A stretch of DNA of 64,000 nucleotides, from positions 62,001-126,000 of the forward strand of contig NZ_VIWP01000001.1 in the NCBI RefSeq assembly GCF_007829835.1. Reading direction: 5' to 3'. This DNA comes from Neorhizobium alkalisoli. GTDB taxonomy: Bacteria > Pseudomonadota > Alphaproteobacteria > Rhizobiales > Rhizobiaceae. The notes below the pieces were generated by a model, which did no database searches, was not told the DNA's origin, and saw nothing but the letters and a program-made list of their open reading frames with translations. How positions within the stretch are numbered: the stretch's first letter is position 1; every line of letters starts with the position of its first letter. A program made the position numbers and the translations under genes. Shown here piece after piece: positions 9,136 to 17,643 of the stretch.

Positions 9136-9219
9136 GGCGCAATCGCCTGTTCGGGCCTAATTCCAATGTTGCTGGCGCCTATGTGGTTGCCGCAGCATTG
9201 AAATCAGGAACCAATAACG

Positions 9220-10545
9220 ATGAGCAGCCTCTTCCAGCGGCTCGCGGAACTGTCCGTGCCGCGTTACACGTCCTACCCGACGGCTGCCGATTTTTCGGCA
9301 ATCGGCCCTGCGGATCAGGAGCGCTGGCTTTCCGAATTGTCCTGTGACGAGCCCGTTTCGATCTACCTGCACGTGCCCTATTGCAAGCAGCTCTGTCACT
9401 ACTGTGGTTGTCATGCAAAAGCGGTGAACAAGGCCGAGCCGGTGACGGAGTACCGCCGTGCGCTGGAAGCGGAAATCGCGCTGGTTGCGTCGCATTTGCC
9501 CAAACGGGCGAGAATCGGACGTATTGCCTGGGGTGGCGGCACACCATCCATTCTGGGTGCTGAAGCCCTTGCCTCGGTTCTCCGCACACTGACGAGCCGA
9601 TTCGATCTCGCTGACGGTTACGAACATTCGATCGAGCTCGATCCGCGCATGCTGGATCGTGCGTTTTGTAAAGCCTTGGCCGCGCTCGGCGTCAACCGCG
9701 TCAGCTTGGGCGTGCAGGATCTCGATCACGCTGTGCAGCAGGCCATCGGCCGCATCCAGCCAGCAGACCGTGTTGCCGAGGCGGTCGCCAATCTGCGTGG
9801 TGCCGGCATCGAGGCCATCAATTTCGATCTCATCTATGGCCTGCCGAACCAGAGCGTCGAAAGTCTCCGTGAGACCTGCCGCTCGGTTGCTGCGCTGCAG
9901 CCGAACCGGATCGCGTTCTACGGTTATGCGCATCTGCCATCACGCCGCGCCAATCAGCGCCTGATCGACGAGCGGCTTCTGCCGGGTTCCGCGGCAAGGC
10001 TGGAGCAGGCAGCTGTCATCTCGGATTTCTTCCAGGCCGAAGGATTTGAGGCGATCGGCATCGATCATTTTGCGAAGCCATCCGATCCGCTTGCCATCGC
10101 GGCACGCGAAGGCCGCCTCCACCGAAATTTTCAGGGCTATACCGACGACAACTGGCAGACATTGATTGGCTTCGGCTGCTCGTCTATCTCGCAGCTGCCG
10201 GGCGGCTATGTGCAGTCGGAAAGCGGGATCGAGGCTTATAAAAGGATGATCGGTGAGGGGAGCCTCGCTGCCAAACGTGGCCATGCCTTTTCGGAGGAGG
10301 ACCACAGGCGCGCCGCCATTATCGAGCGGCTGATGTGCGACTTCACTGTCGATCTCGCTGACGAGGCCTCCGCTTATGCGAATGATCTTTCGCGCCTAAA
10401 ATCGCTTGCAGCGAACGGCCTTGTCGAATTGGAAAACGGGCGCGTTACAGTGACGCCGATTGGCCGCCCCTTCGTGCGCCTGGTGGCTGCCGCTTTTGAC
10501 AGCTACAGGGTCGAGGGAGCGGGGCGTTTCAGCGTATCCATCTGA
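9220..10545 (+). CDS. hemN: Oxygen-independent coproporphyrinogen III oxidase
   Basis: A 441-aa radical SAM enzyme converting coproporphyrinogen III to protoporphyrinogen IX without O2, used for haem synthesis under low oxygen. The cluster-binding motif is in PYCKQLCHYCGCHAK (C-x3-C-x2-C-x-C), which includes the fourth Cys found in true HemN proteins. GGGTPS and the C-terminal HemN domain are also present. Length fits the family (about 440-460 aa). An anaerobox 85 nt upstream predicts induction by FnrN or FixK. It ends convergently 7 nt from the histidine-kinase gene. Confidence 0.95.
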   Translation: MSSLFQRLAELSVPRYTSYPTAADFSAIGPADQERWLSELSCDEPVSIYLHVPYCKQLCHYCGCHAKAVNKAEPVTEYRRALEAEIALVASHLPKRARIGRIAWGGGTPSILGAEALASVLRTLTSRFDLADGYEHSIELDPRMLDRAFCKALAALGVNRVSLGVQDLDHAVQQAIGRIQPADRVAEAVANLRGAGIEAINFDLIYGLPNQSVESLRETCRSVAALQPNRIAFYGYAHLPSRRANQRLIDERLLPGSAARLEQAAVISDFFQAEGFEAIGIDHFAKPSDPLAIAAREGRLHRNFQGYTDDNWQTLIGFGCSSISQLPGGYVQSESGIEAYKRMIGEGSLAAKRGHAFSEEDHRRAAIIERLMCDFTVDLADEASAYANDLSRLKSLAANGLVELENGRVTVTPIGRPFVRLVAAAFDSYRVEGAGRFSVSI

Positions 10546-10552
10546 GCGGCAC

Positions 10553-12481
10553 TCAGTGCCGCGTCACACCGGGGAGCCTGATTTCGACGATGGCGCCCGG
10601 CATATCGTCGCGATTGCCGATCGAGATCGTGCCGTCATGGGCGGTCACGATCGACCGGCACATGGCAAGGCCGAGACCCATGCCGGTCGGCTTGGTCGTG
10701 TGAAACGGTTTGAACAGGTTATCTCCGGGCTGGTCGAGACCGGGGCCTGTGTCGAGAAAACGCACTGCCAGAATATCGTCGAGGATTTCCGTCTGGATGA
10801 CGAGGGATCGTGATTGCGGTGCGGTCGCCTCCATCGCCTGAGCGGCATTGGCGATGACATTGAGAAAGGTCTGCAGCAGCAGCGTCCTGTCGCCTGTAAT
10901 GATCCCGGTCGTTGCGTTGAGACGCAGCATCAGGTCGACATTGCTGTCGGTGAGGTCGGATTGCTTCAGCCGCACCGCATCCATGATTGCCGCATCGATG
11001 GCAACGGCGCCGGTATCGGATTTCGCCTTCCCGAGCAGCATCCGGACCCGCTTGATGACATTGGCGGCCTGCTCGATCGAAGATGTGGCGTGCTGTAGCG
11101 CCGCTTTGGCTTCGCCGAGATCCGGCACGTCGCGGGCAAGCCAGCGCTGGGCTGCCTGAACGAAGGTCATCGTTGCCGAAAGCGGCTGGTTGACCTCGTG
11201 GGCGATGGATGCGCTGATTTCACCGACCATGGCCGCGCGCGAAGCCTGCTCCAGTTCCTGGCGAAAACTCTCCTTGGCTTTCTGGAATTCGAGCCGTTCC
11301 GTAATGTCGATAATGCTGACCTGGATACGATCCAGACCCTCGCCGCCGGGCGGAAAGCTCATCGCGACGATGATCGGAATGAGACGGCCCTGCTTGTCGC
11401 GGATACTGGTTTCGGCCTGGTAGGTTGGATGGCCTTCATCGAGCGCGATGAGAAAGTCCGAAAAGGTGCTGTCTGTTTCGGGCAGGAACCCATCGAGCCG
11501 CGTGAAAAACTCGGCCTTGCTCGGCACGCCCATCAGCTTCAACGCCGTGGCGTTGACATCGGTAATATGCACCATGGCGCGCGTCCTGGTGACGAATTCC
11601 GGATGCTCAGCAAGATAGGCGCGCAGATTGCGCACACCGCTGTCGCGAAGAGCGACCAGCGCCTGCTTGACCTCGCGCAGATCATGTTCCCAGATCGCCA
11701 CCGCCAGCGTTTCGAAAATCGTCCTATAACGATGTTCGCTGGCCTTGAGGTCCCGTTCAGCGGCTTTCCGGCGCGAGATGTCGACGGTGGTCTCGATCAC
11801 CCGGCGGCTTCCGTCCCTGCCGCTATCCATGCGCCAGCGGGAAAGGACGTCGATCTGGCGCCCGTCCTTGGCAAATATCTTGGCTTCGCCATCCCAGGTG
11901 CCGCCGGCTTCAAGCAGGTGCTGCACTTCCGCGCGGCTGGGCGAGGAGACCATATGGATGATTTCGTCTGCTTGTCGGCCGATGGCCTCGCGTGCGGTCC
12001 AACCGTAAAGCGCCTCGGCGCCGTTGTTCCAGTAGATGATGCGGCCGCTTTCGTCGCGCAGGAAAACGGCGTCGCTGGTCAGTTCCAGAAGGCGGGCCTG
12101 GGCTTCGAGCACAAGCTGGTCGCTGCTGCGCTTCAGAAGCAGCGCGGTCGTCAAGCCATTGGCGGCAAGGCTGAAGATCAGCCGCAATACGACCTGGGAT
12201 TCTGCAGAAGGACCATGGACGTAAAGGAAACTGATCAGCGTCAGTGCTGCACAGAGCGCAGATGTGCGCAGAATTGTCGATCTGCCGCCCAAATCGGCCG
12301 CGAGAACGATGACCATGGCATAAAGCACCGCGACCGCGCTGCCGAGCGCGGTCAGCGTATCGATGAGAAAGATCGATGAACCAAGAGCAATCGCTGCTGT
12401 CATTCTCAGCCGATGACGGCTCAGTAGAGGGCTGGCGCCACTGGCGGAAGCCTGCAGCTCCGGCGCAAACTCGGTCGTCAA
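10553..12481 (-). CDS. PAS-domain membrane sensor histidine kinase (orphan)
   Basis: A 642-aa sensor kinase. About four N-terminal membrane helices (residues ~25-125) are followed by a PAS domain (~130-250), a second degenerate PAS region (~260-395), a HisKA domain with H-box SIAHEVNQPLSA, and HATPase_c with N-box NVIANAAQAM, G1 DTGPGL and G2 GMGLGLAMC. The H-box form HEVNQPL places it with the FixL/DctB/TodS-like HPK4 group. No response regulator is adjacent, so the partner and stimulus are unknown. No haem-binding FixL signature was recognised in the PAS domains, despite the neighbouring anaerobically regulated hemN. Confidence 0.88.
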   Translation of the reverse strand: MTTEFAPELQASASGASPLLSRHRLRMTAAIALGSSIFLIDTLTALGSAVAVLYAMVIVLAADLGGRSTILRTSALCAALTLISFLYVHGPSAESQVVLRLIFSLAANGLTTALLLKRSSDQLVLEAQARLLELTSDAVFLRDESGRIIYWNNGAEALYGWTAREAIGRQADEIIHMVSSPSRAEVQHLLEAGGTWDGEAKIFAKDGRQIDVLSRWRMDSGRDGSRRVIETTVDISRRKAAERDLKASEHRYRTIFETLAVAIWEHDLREVKQALVALRDSGVRNLRAYLAEHPEFVTRTRAMVHITDVNATALKLMGVPSKAEFFTRLDGFLPETDSTFSDFLIALDEGHPTYQAETSIRDKQGRLIPIIVAMSFPPGGEGLDRIQVSIIDITERLEFQKAKESFRQELEQASRAAMVGEISASIAHEVNQPLSATMTFVQAAQRWLARDVPDLGEAKAALQHATSSIEQAANVIKRVRMLLGKAKSDTGAVAIDAAIMDAVRLKQSDLTDSNVDLMLRLNATTGIITGDRTLLLQTFLNVIANAAQAMEATAPQSRSLVIQTEILDDILAVRFLDTGPGLDQPGDNLFKPFHTTKPTGMGLGLAMCRSIVTAHDGTISIGNRDDMPGAIVEIRLPGVTRH

Positions 12482-12831
12482 TTCTCATCCCCCTTCAATA
12501 CTTTTATCGAAGTGCTTCTCACGCGCGCGACGATGTCTCAGTCGTCCCGCCAATTCTTGAATTATTGTCTCCTTTTTTGCATGTCGAGATAGCAAACATG
12601 ACAGGTTGACAGTCCAGGCGCGTTGGCTGCCATAGTAGGCCCGGCCTTCCAGACATGCCGCCCAATTTCGTTCATCCGGCCGGATATCGAGGATTGGGCG
12701 AATGGTTGTCCAAAGTCGATCCGATCCTACAATATCCTGCTGTCTGCCCCATCTATATCTCAACGCGTTGTCTTGCCGGTTGCGCTTCCGCAAAGCCGGA
12801 AACGGTCAAGCCGAATAAGGAGATCTCCGAG

Positions 12832-13032
12832 ATGACAGTCCCGCCGAAAGAAAGCCGACCCAAGGAAAGCGAAGAAGCGCTGCGCGATGGCACCGAAATG
12901 CTGCCGGAACGTTTTGACCAGTCCATAGCCGGAGAAAACCCGGACGTGGCCGTTACAGACGCCGATATCGACGAAGCGCTGGAAGAGAGTTTTCCCGCCA
13001 GCGATCCGCCCGCCTCCTATCACATCGCCTAG
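12832..13032 (+). CDS. Small acidic protein with C-terminal LEESFPASDPPA motif
   Basis: A 66-aa hydrophilic, strongly acidic protein that starts at an ATG preceded by AAGGAG; a longer upstream frame lacks a good ribosome site. It is probably disordered (Lys/Glu/Pro-rich N-half). The C-terminal stretch DEALEESFPASDPPAS is a motif I recognise from many short alphaproteobacterial proteins of unknown function. The dps gene follows 29 nt downstream in the same direction, suggesting cotranscription and a stress-related role. That role is inference only. Confidence 0.72.
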   Translation: MTVPPKESRPKESEEALRDGTEMLPERFDQSIAGENPDVAVTDADIDEALEESFPASDPPASYHIA

Positions 13033-13061
13033 TTTCACAATGAAGTAGAGGACCAAGGAAT

Positions 13062-13580
13062 ATGCAACAGTCCGTAAAATCTCGCCGGGAAGCTCCGCTC
13101 CGCACCCCGACCGGTCTCAGCGAGCAGGCGGTCAAGGACATTTCGGCCGGCGCGACCACGCTGCTGGCTGATGTTTTCGCGCTTTACCTGAAGACCAAGA
13201 ATTTCCACTGGCACATGTCCGGTGCAAATTTCCGCGACTATCACCTGATGCTCGACGACCATGGCGATGCCCTGTTCGCAATGACTGACCCGCTCGCAGA
13301 GCGTGTCCGCAAGATTGGTGGAGCGACCCTGCGTTCCATCGGCGATATCGCCCGTCGCCAGCGGATCGAGGACAATGACGCCGACTTCGTGCATCCGCAC
13401 GAAATGCTCGCCGAGCTTCGCGACGACAATGGTGCACTCGTTGCCAGCATGCGCTCGCTGCATGACACCTGCGATGAGCATGGTGACGTTGCAACCGCGA
13501 GCCTGCTCGAAAACTGGATCGACGAAAGCGAACGTCGCGTCTGGTTCCTGTTCGAGATCCTGCGCAACACCAACAGCTGA
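13062..13580 (+). CDS. dps: Dps-family DNA-binding ferritin-like protein
   Basis: A 172-aa ferritin-like protein that oxidises and stores iron and coats DNA in stress or starvation. The inter-subunit ferroxidase signature is clear in KNFHWHMSG followed by YHLMLDDHGDALFAMTD. The basic N-terminal tail (QQSVKSRREAPLRTPTG) could contact DNA. AAGGAA precedes the ATG. Length fits Dps (about 160-180 aa). A strong terminator follows directly, so the transcript probably contains only the small acidic gene and dps. OxyR, RirA or EcfG control is possible, but I saw no site. Confidence 0.93.
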   Translation: MQQSVKSRREAPLRTPTGLSEQAVKDISAGATTLLADVFALYLKTKNFHWHMSGANFRDYHLMLDDHGDALFAMTDPLAERVRKIGGATLRSIGDIARRQRIEDNDADFVHPHEMLAELRDDNGALVASMRSLHDTCDEHGDVATASLLENWIDESERRVWFLFEILRNTNS

Positions 13581-13588
13581 TTTGATCA

Positions 13589-13619
13589 GGCGGCGGCTGT
13601 CAAAGCCGCCGCCTTTTTT
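13589..13619 (+). terminator. Rho-independent terminator after dps
   Basis: A 10-bp perfect GC-rich stem (GGCGGCGGCT at 13589-13598, AGCCGCCGCC at 13604-13613) with a 5-nt loop and a run of six T. It separates dps from the metal ATPase promoter. Confidence 0.92.
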
Positions 13620-13631
13620 CAAAAATCAGGC

Positions 13632-13662
13632 TTGCACCTCTAGTCGCTAGAGGTTGTAGATA
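13632..13662 (+). promoter_or_regulatory. MerR-family metal-responsive promoter/operator of the P-type ATPase
   Basis: A -35 hexamer TTGCAC (13632-13637) and a -10 TAGATA (13657-13662) are separated by 19 bp, the over-long spacer typical of MerR-activated promoters. The spacer contains the perfect dyad ACCTCTAG-TCG-CTAGAGGT (13636-13654). This is the arrangement used by ZntR, CadR and CueR. No merR-type gene is seen in the window, so the regulator must be encoded elsewhere. Confidence 0.85.
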
Positions 13663-13690
13663 AGCTGCTCCATCTATGCGGAGCAGAAAA

Positions 13691-15991
13691 ATGACAGCGA
13701 CAAATCAGGCACGATACAAGGTTGGCGGCATGGATTGCGCCAGCTGCGCAGCCAAGATCGACACGGCGGTGCGCCGCATGCCGGGTGTCGAGGATGTCTC
13801 CGTTTCCGTTGCCGCCGCGACGATGACTTTTAGCCACGACGAGACGACGGATCTGGCCGCGATCGAGAAGAAGGTCGCGGGCCTCGGTTATTCGCTGCGC
13901 GCGCTAGGCAAGAAGACGGCGACGGTTAACGTAGGCGCGCCACAGGCAGACGGTCATGCGCATGTCCATGGACCGGATTGCGCGCATCACGATCATAGCC
14001 ATGATCATGCGCACAGCCACGATGGCGACCACGCCCATTCGCATCATGGCCACGATCATTCCGGCCACGGCGCGAAAGAGATCGAAGGTCTGCATGGCCA
14101 TGATCACGGACCCATGGACGGGCCATGGTGGAAGTCCACCAAGGGCCGCCTCACCATTCTGGTCGGCGTTGCACTGGTCGTCGCTTATGGCATTGGTCAC
14201 CTGATCCCTGCCTATGACAGCTATATCTTCACGGCTGCGATGCTGATCGGCCTCGTGCCGATCGCGCGGCGTGCCGTCTTGGCCGCCTTTGCCGGTACGC
14301 CTTTCTCGATCGAGATGCTGATGACGATTGCCGCTATCGGCGCCGTCGTCATCAATGCCTCCGAAGAAGCAGCTGCCGTCGTTTTCCTCTTCCTCGTCGG
14401 TGAACTGCTGGAAGGTGTAGCGGCGGGCAAGGCCCGCCAGAGCATCCAGAGCCTGACGGCGCTGGTGCCGAAAAACGCGATCGTTGAAGAGACTGTCGCA
14501 GGTGTCGTGAAGAACCGGGAAGTGCCGGCGGAAAGCCTGAAAATCGGTTCGATCATCCTTGTCCGTCCAGGCGACCGGATTTCTGCCGATGGCGTCATTG
14601 TTGCTGGCGAAAGCGCGATCGACGAGGCGCCGGTGACGGGCGAAAGCACGCCGGTGACCAAGCGGGTCGATGACACTGTCTTTGCCGGCACCGTCAACGG
14701 TGCCGCAGCGCTGCGTGTCCGCGTCACAGCCGCTGCCGAGGACAATACGATTGCCCGCGTCGTCCGCCTAGTCGAAGAAGCGCAGGAGAAGAAGGCCCCG
14801 ACCGAGCGGTTCATCGATCGTTTCTCGCGGTATTATACGCCGGGCGTGGTTGCTGTTGCCGCCCTTGTCGCAGTTCTGCCGCCGCTTGTCGCCGGGGCAT
14901 CCTGGAGCGAGTGGGTCTATAAGGGCTTGGCAATTCTGCTGATCGGCTGCCCTTGCGCGCTGGTCATTTCGACACCTGCCGCGATCGCAGCCTCGCTCTC
15001 GGCCGGCGCGCGCCGGGGCCTGCTGCTCAAGGGCGGTGCGGTTCTCGAAATGCTCGGCAAGATCACCGCCGTTGCGCTCGACAAGACCGGGACGCTGACA
15101 GCCGGAAAGCCGCAAGTGACCGACGTCATCGCCTTTGGCCGCAATGCCGAAGACGTTTTGCGTTATGCAGCGGCGCTGGAGACCGGCTCCAGCCATCCGC
15201 TCGCCGTCGCGATCCTTGCCAAGGCGGCTGACGAGGAGGTCGAGATCCCGTCCGCAAGCGAGGCGAAGGCGCTTGGCGGGCAGGGCGTGACCGCGATCGT
15301 CGGGGGTGAAGAGGTTTTCTTCGGTTCTCCCAAGGCTGCTGCTGCGCGCGTCTCTCTTCCCATGGCGCATTCGCGAAGGATCACGGCGCTGAACGATGAG
15401 GGCAAGACCGTATCGGTTCTGATCGTCGGTGGCGTCCTTGCCGGCGCCGTTGCCATGCGCGACGAACCCCGTCCGGATGCGGCTGCCGGTCTCAAGGAAC
15501 TAACCGATGCCGGTATCAAGACCGTCATGCTGACCGGCGACAATGCCCGAACGGCCAATGCGATCGGCCAGCAGCTTTCGATCGAGGTCCGCGCGGAGCT
15601 GATGCCGGAGGACAAGCAGCGTATTGTCGGCGAGTTGCAGCGCGAAGGTTTTGTTGTCGGCAAGGTCGGCGATGGTATCAACGACGCGCCGGCGCTAGCC
15701 GCTGCCGATGTCGGCATTGCCATGGGCGGCGGTACCGATGTTGCATTGGAAACGGCGGATGCGGCCGTGCTGCATGGAAGGGTCGGGGATATCGCAGCAA
15801 TGATCGCGCTGTCGAAACGGACGATGCGCAATATCCATCAGAACATCGCGATTGCGCTCGGATTGAAGGCGATTTTTCTGGTGACGACGATTGTCGGCAT
15901 TACCGGCCTTTGGCCCGCCATTCTGGCCGATACCGGCGCGACGGTGCTGGTGACGATCAACGCCTTGCGGCTGCTGAGGGTCAAAGGTTAG
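13691..15991 (+). CDS. zntA: Zn/Cd/Pb-exporting P1B-type ATPase
   Basis: A 766-aa metal efflux pump. An N-terminal HMA domain carries GGMDCASC (CxxC). It is followed by a His/Asp-rich metal-binding stretch of about 60 residues (many HxH, DHSHDHAHSHDGDH). Then come the membrane domain with the CPC motif (GCPCALVIS), phosphorylation site DKTGT, HP locus (SSHPLA) and hinge GDGINDAPAL. Lys in GLKAIFL and Asp in LADTGATVLV match the TM7/TM8 residues of ZntA-type (P1B-2) pumps, so divalent Zn/Cd/Pb is preferred over Cu. The start at 13691 has GGAG eight nt upstream. The ATG at 13676 would leave almost no leader after the mapped -10. Confidence 0.92.
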   Translation: MTATNQARYKVGGMDCASCAAKIDTAVRRMPGVEDVSVSVAAATMTFSHDETTDLAAIEKKVAGLGYSLRALGKKTATVNVGAPQADGHAHVHGPDCAHHDHSHDHAHSHDGDHAHSHHGHDHSGHGAKEIEGLHGHDHGPMDGPWWKSTKGRLTILVGVALVVAYGIGHLIPAYDSYIFTAAMLIGLVPIARRAVLAAFAGTPFSIEMLMTIAAIGAVVINASEEAAAVVFLFLVGELLEGVAAGKARQSIQSLTALVPKNAIVEETVAGVVKNREVPAESLKIGSIILVRPGDRISADGVIVAGESAIDEAPVTGESTPVTKRVDDTVFAGTVNGAAALRVRVTAAAEDNTIARVVRLVEEAQEKKAPTERFIDRFSRYYTPGVVAVAALVAVLPPLVAGASWSEWVYKGLAILLIGCPCALVISTPAAIAASLSAGARRGLLLKGGAVLEMLGKITAVALDKTGTLTAGKPQVTDVIAFGRNAEDVLRYAAALETGSSHPLAVAILAKAADEEVEIPSASEAKALGGQGVTAIVGGEEVFFGSPKAAAARVSLPMAHSRRITALNDEGKTVSVLIVGGVLAGAVAMRDEPRPDAAAGLKELTDAGIKTVMLTGDNARTANAIGQQLSIEVRAELMPEDKQRIVGELQREGFVVGKVGDGINDAPALAAADVGIAMGGGTDVALETADAAVLHGRVGDIAAMIALSKRTMRNIHQNIAIALGLKAIFLVTTIVGITGLWPAILADTGATVLVTINALRLLRVKG

Positions 15992-17439
15992 GCGCAGCGC
16001 CGCTCCGACGACCGCCTGCTGCGAGATGGTGCTGGCGACGGCTGCTGCATCTCCTCGGTCGTGACCACACTGCCGAGATCGAGCAATTTGGCTGCATAAA
16101 GCGCCGTATCGGCGGCACCGAGCGCGGTGTCGCAGGCTGTCTCAGGGCCTGCGACATGGGCAAGACCGAAAGACGCCGCGATCGAAACCTCACCTGCCGA
16201 AAGCGAGTATGGCTTGGCGAGCTGAAGCGAAAGGCGCCGACAGGCCCTCTGCGCATCGAGAAGCGATTGTCCCGGGATCATGATCGCGAATTCGTCGCCG
16301 CCAAGCCGGAACAGTCGGTCCGAGGAGGCGGTCCCAGCGCGCAAGCGCGAGGCCACGGCTTTCAAAAGTTCGTCGCCGATCGCATGTCCGTATGTGTCAT
16401 TGACTTCCTTGAACCCGTCGAGATCAAGACAGGCGACGGTGAGTGCCCCCTTGTTCACGAGAGTGTCGAATTCGGGCTCCAGCCGGGCACGATTGGCAAG
16501 CCCGGTCAAAAAGTCATGCGTCGCCGCATGGCGCATCTGACGTTCGCGCGAAAGCAGAACCTTTGCGGCGGTGCGGGACATGCGGATCAGGAAAAAGCCA
16601 CCGGCCATCAGAACGATGCCGACTGTGACCGCCAGCGGCAGGGCGCGCCAGAGAACATCGGCCGCGGGGGTCGGGGTGCGCCAGGAGAGGACCTGAACCT
16701 CGCCCTTTGCACCAACGGCAATTTCCGCACGCGCGCGATCCGGTGTGGTTTCGGAGAGAGGCCCAACCCGGGCGTCATCGAGCAGGAAACGGGTTCCGAA
16801 GAACTCAGGCAGGCTGCCGGCGATCGGCATGGCTGTGACGAGAACGGGTGCCCGATTGCTCTTCGGCTCGGACGTACGGAAATCCGGCTGAAACAGGCTT
16901 GCGGTCAAAAGTACGGCTTCGTTTCCGAGAACCTCGATGCGGCTGACGGAAAGCGGCTTCGGAATGCCGGTCTTTTCCTGGCTGGGCTCCCTTGCGCGTA
17001 CCTCGCCGATCATGGCGCTGGAATCGTTGATGATCGCGTCCGCGCCGCGGGCAAAGAAAGGCTTGTCCTTTACCGTATCGTCGATGCGGGAATAGAGAAT
17101 GCTGTCATCTGGCTTGAGAACTGCGACGAAACGCGTCCGCGACGTGCCGATCAGGGAGGCACCGATATTCCGGTCGGTCCATTCGAAATCATAGGCATTG
17201 TCGATCTTGGCGATCGCTTCGTCCCAGACCGTCCATGCCGTCAGGGAAAATTCGATATCGGTGATCCAGAGCGAAATATTGCGGGCGACCAGCGTTTCCT
17301 GCTTCTGCTTGACGCCGGCATCGATCTCCGCAACGCCATAATAGGGGATGGCCGCCATGCCGGCGATCAGCAGTCCAAGGCCGACGATTGCCGGACCTAT
17401 CAGTCTGAACTGAATGAAACGCATTCCAGGTTTTGCCAT
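15988..17439 (-). CDS. Membrane diguanylate cyclase with CHASE4-like sensor
   Basis: A 483-aa protein. TM1 is at residues ~10-32, a periplasmic sensor of the CHASE4 type (LWITDIEFSLTAWTVWDEA) spans ~50-265, and TM2 (LPLAVTVGIVLMAGGFFLI) leads into a GGDEF domain with intact RLGGDEFAI. It should make cyclic-di-GMP in response to an external cue. The RxxD inhibitory site expected five residues before GGDEF is absent (TASSDRLFRL), so product feedback may be missing. There is no EAL domain. Its stop codon overlaps that of the convergent metal ATPase. The nearby polysaccharide locus is a plausible c-di-GMP target, but this is only inference. Confidence 0.88.
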   Translation of the reverse strand: MAKPGMRFIQFRLIGPAIVGLGLLIAGMAAIPYYGVAEIDAGVKQKQETLVARNISLWITDIEFSLTAWTVWDEAIAKIDNAYDFEWTDRNIGASLIGTSRTRFVAVLKPDDSILYSRIDDTVKDKPFFARGADAIINDSSAMIGEVRAREPSQEKTGIPKPLSVSRIEVLGNEAVLLTASLFQPDFRTSEPKSNRAPVLVTAMPIAGSLPEFFGTRFLLDDARVGPLSETTPDRARAEIAVGAKGEVQVLSWRTPTPAADVLWRALPLAVTVGIVLMAGGFFLIRMSRTAAKVLLSRERQMRHAATHDFLTGLANRARLEPEFDTLVNKGALTVACLDLDGFKEVNDTYGHAIGDELLKAVASRLRAGTASSDRLFRLGGDEFAIMIPGQSLLDAQRACRRLSLQLAKPYSLSAGEVSIAASFGLAHVAGPETACDTALGAADTALYAAKLLDLGSVVTTEEMQQPSPAPSRSRRSSERRCA

Positions 17440-17643
17440 GACCCGCCCTCGAACTGTGTCGAGGACGCTTTATTATGAAGAGCTTACGATCGGGTTATCG
17501 CCGGCGGAAATTGGCCGCGGTAAACGGTCGGCCTATCGAGGCTTCGTAAAGATTGCATTTATGTTTTGCCGGTAAGGTCCCGTTAGTAAATAAGTGTCCG
17601 GCCGAAAGCTGTGTGTGCCGGTTTGTATTGCGTGCGGGTTTTC

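Noticed and set aside
11198..12379. A 393-aa plus-strand frame opposite the histidine kinase
   Set aside because: The minus frame has all kinase motifs; the plus frame has none and no ribosome site.
10553..12481. Histidine kinase considered as FixL because of nearby hemN
   Set aside because: No haem-PAS signature was recognised and no fixJ gene is adjacent; the H-box class alone is not specific.
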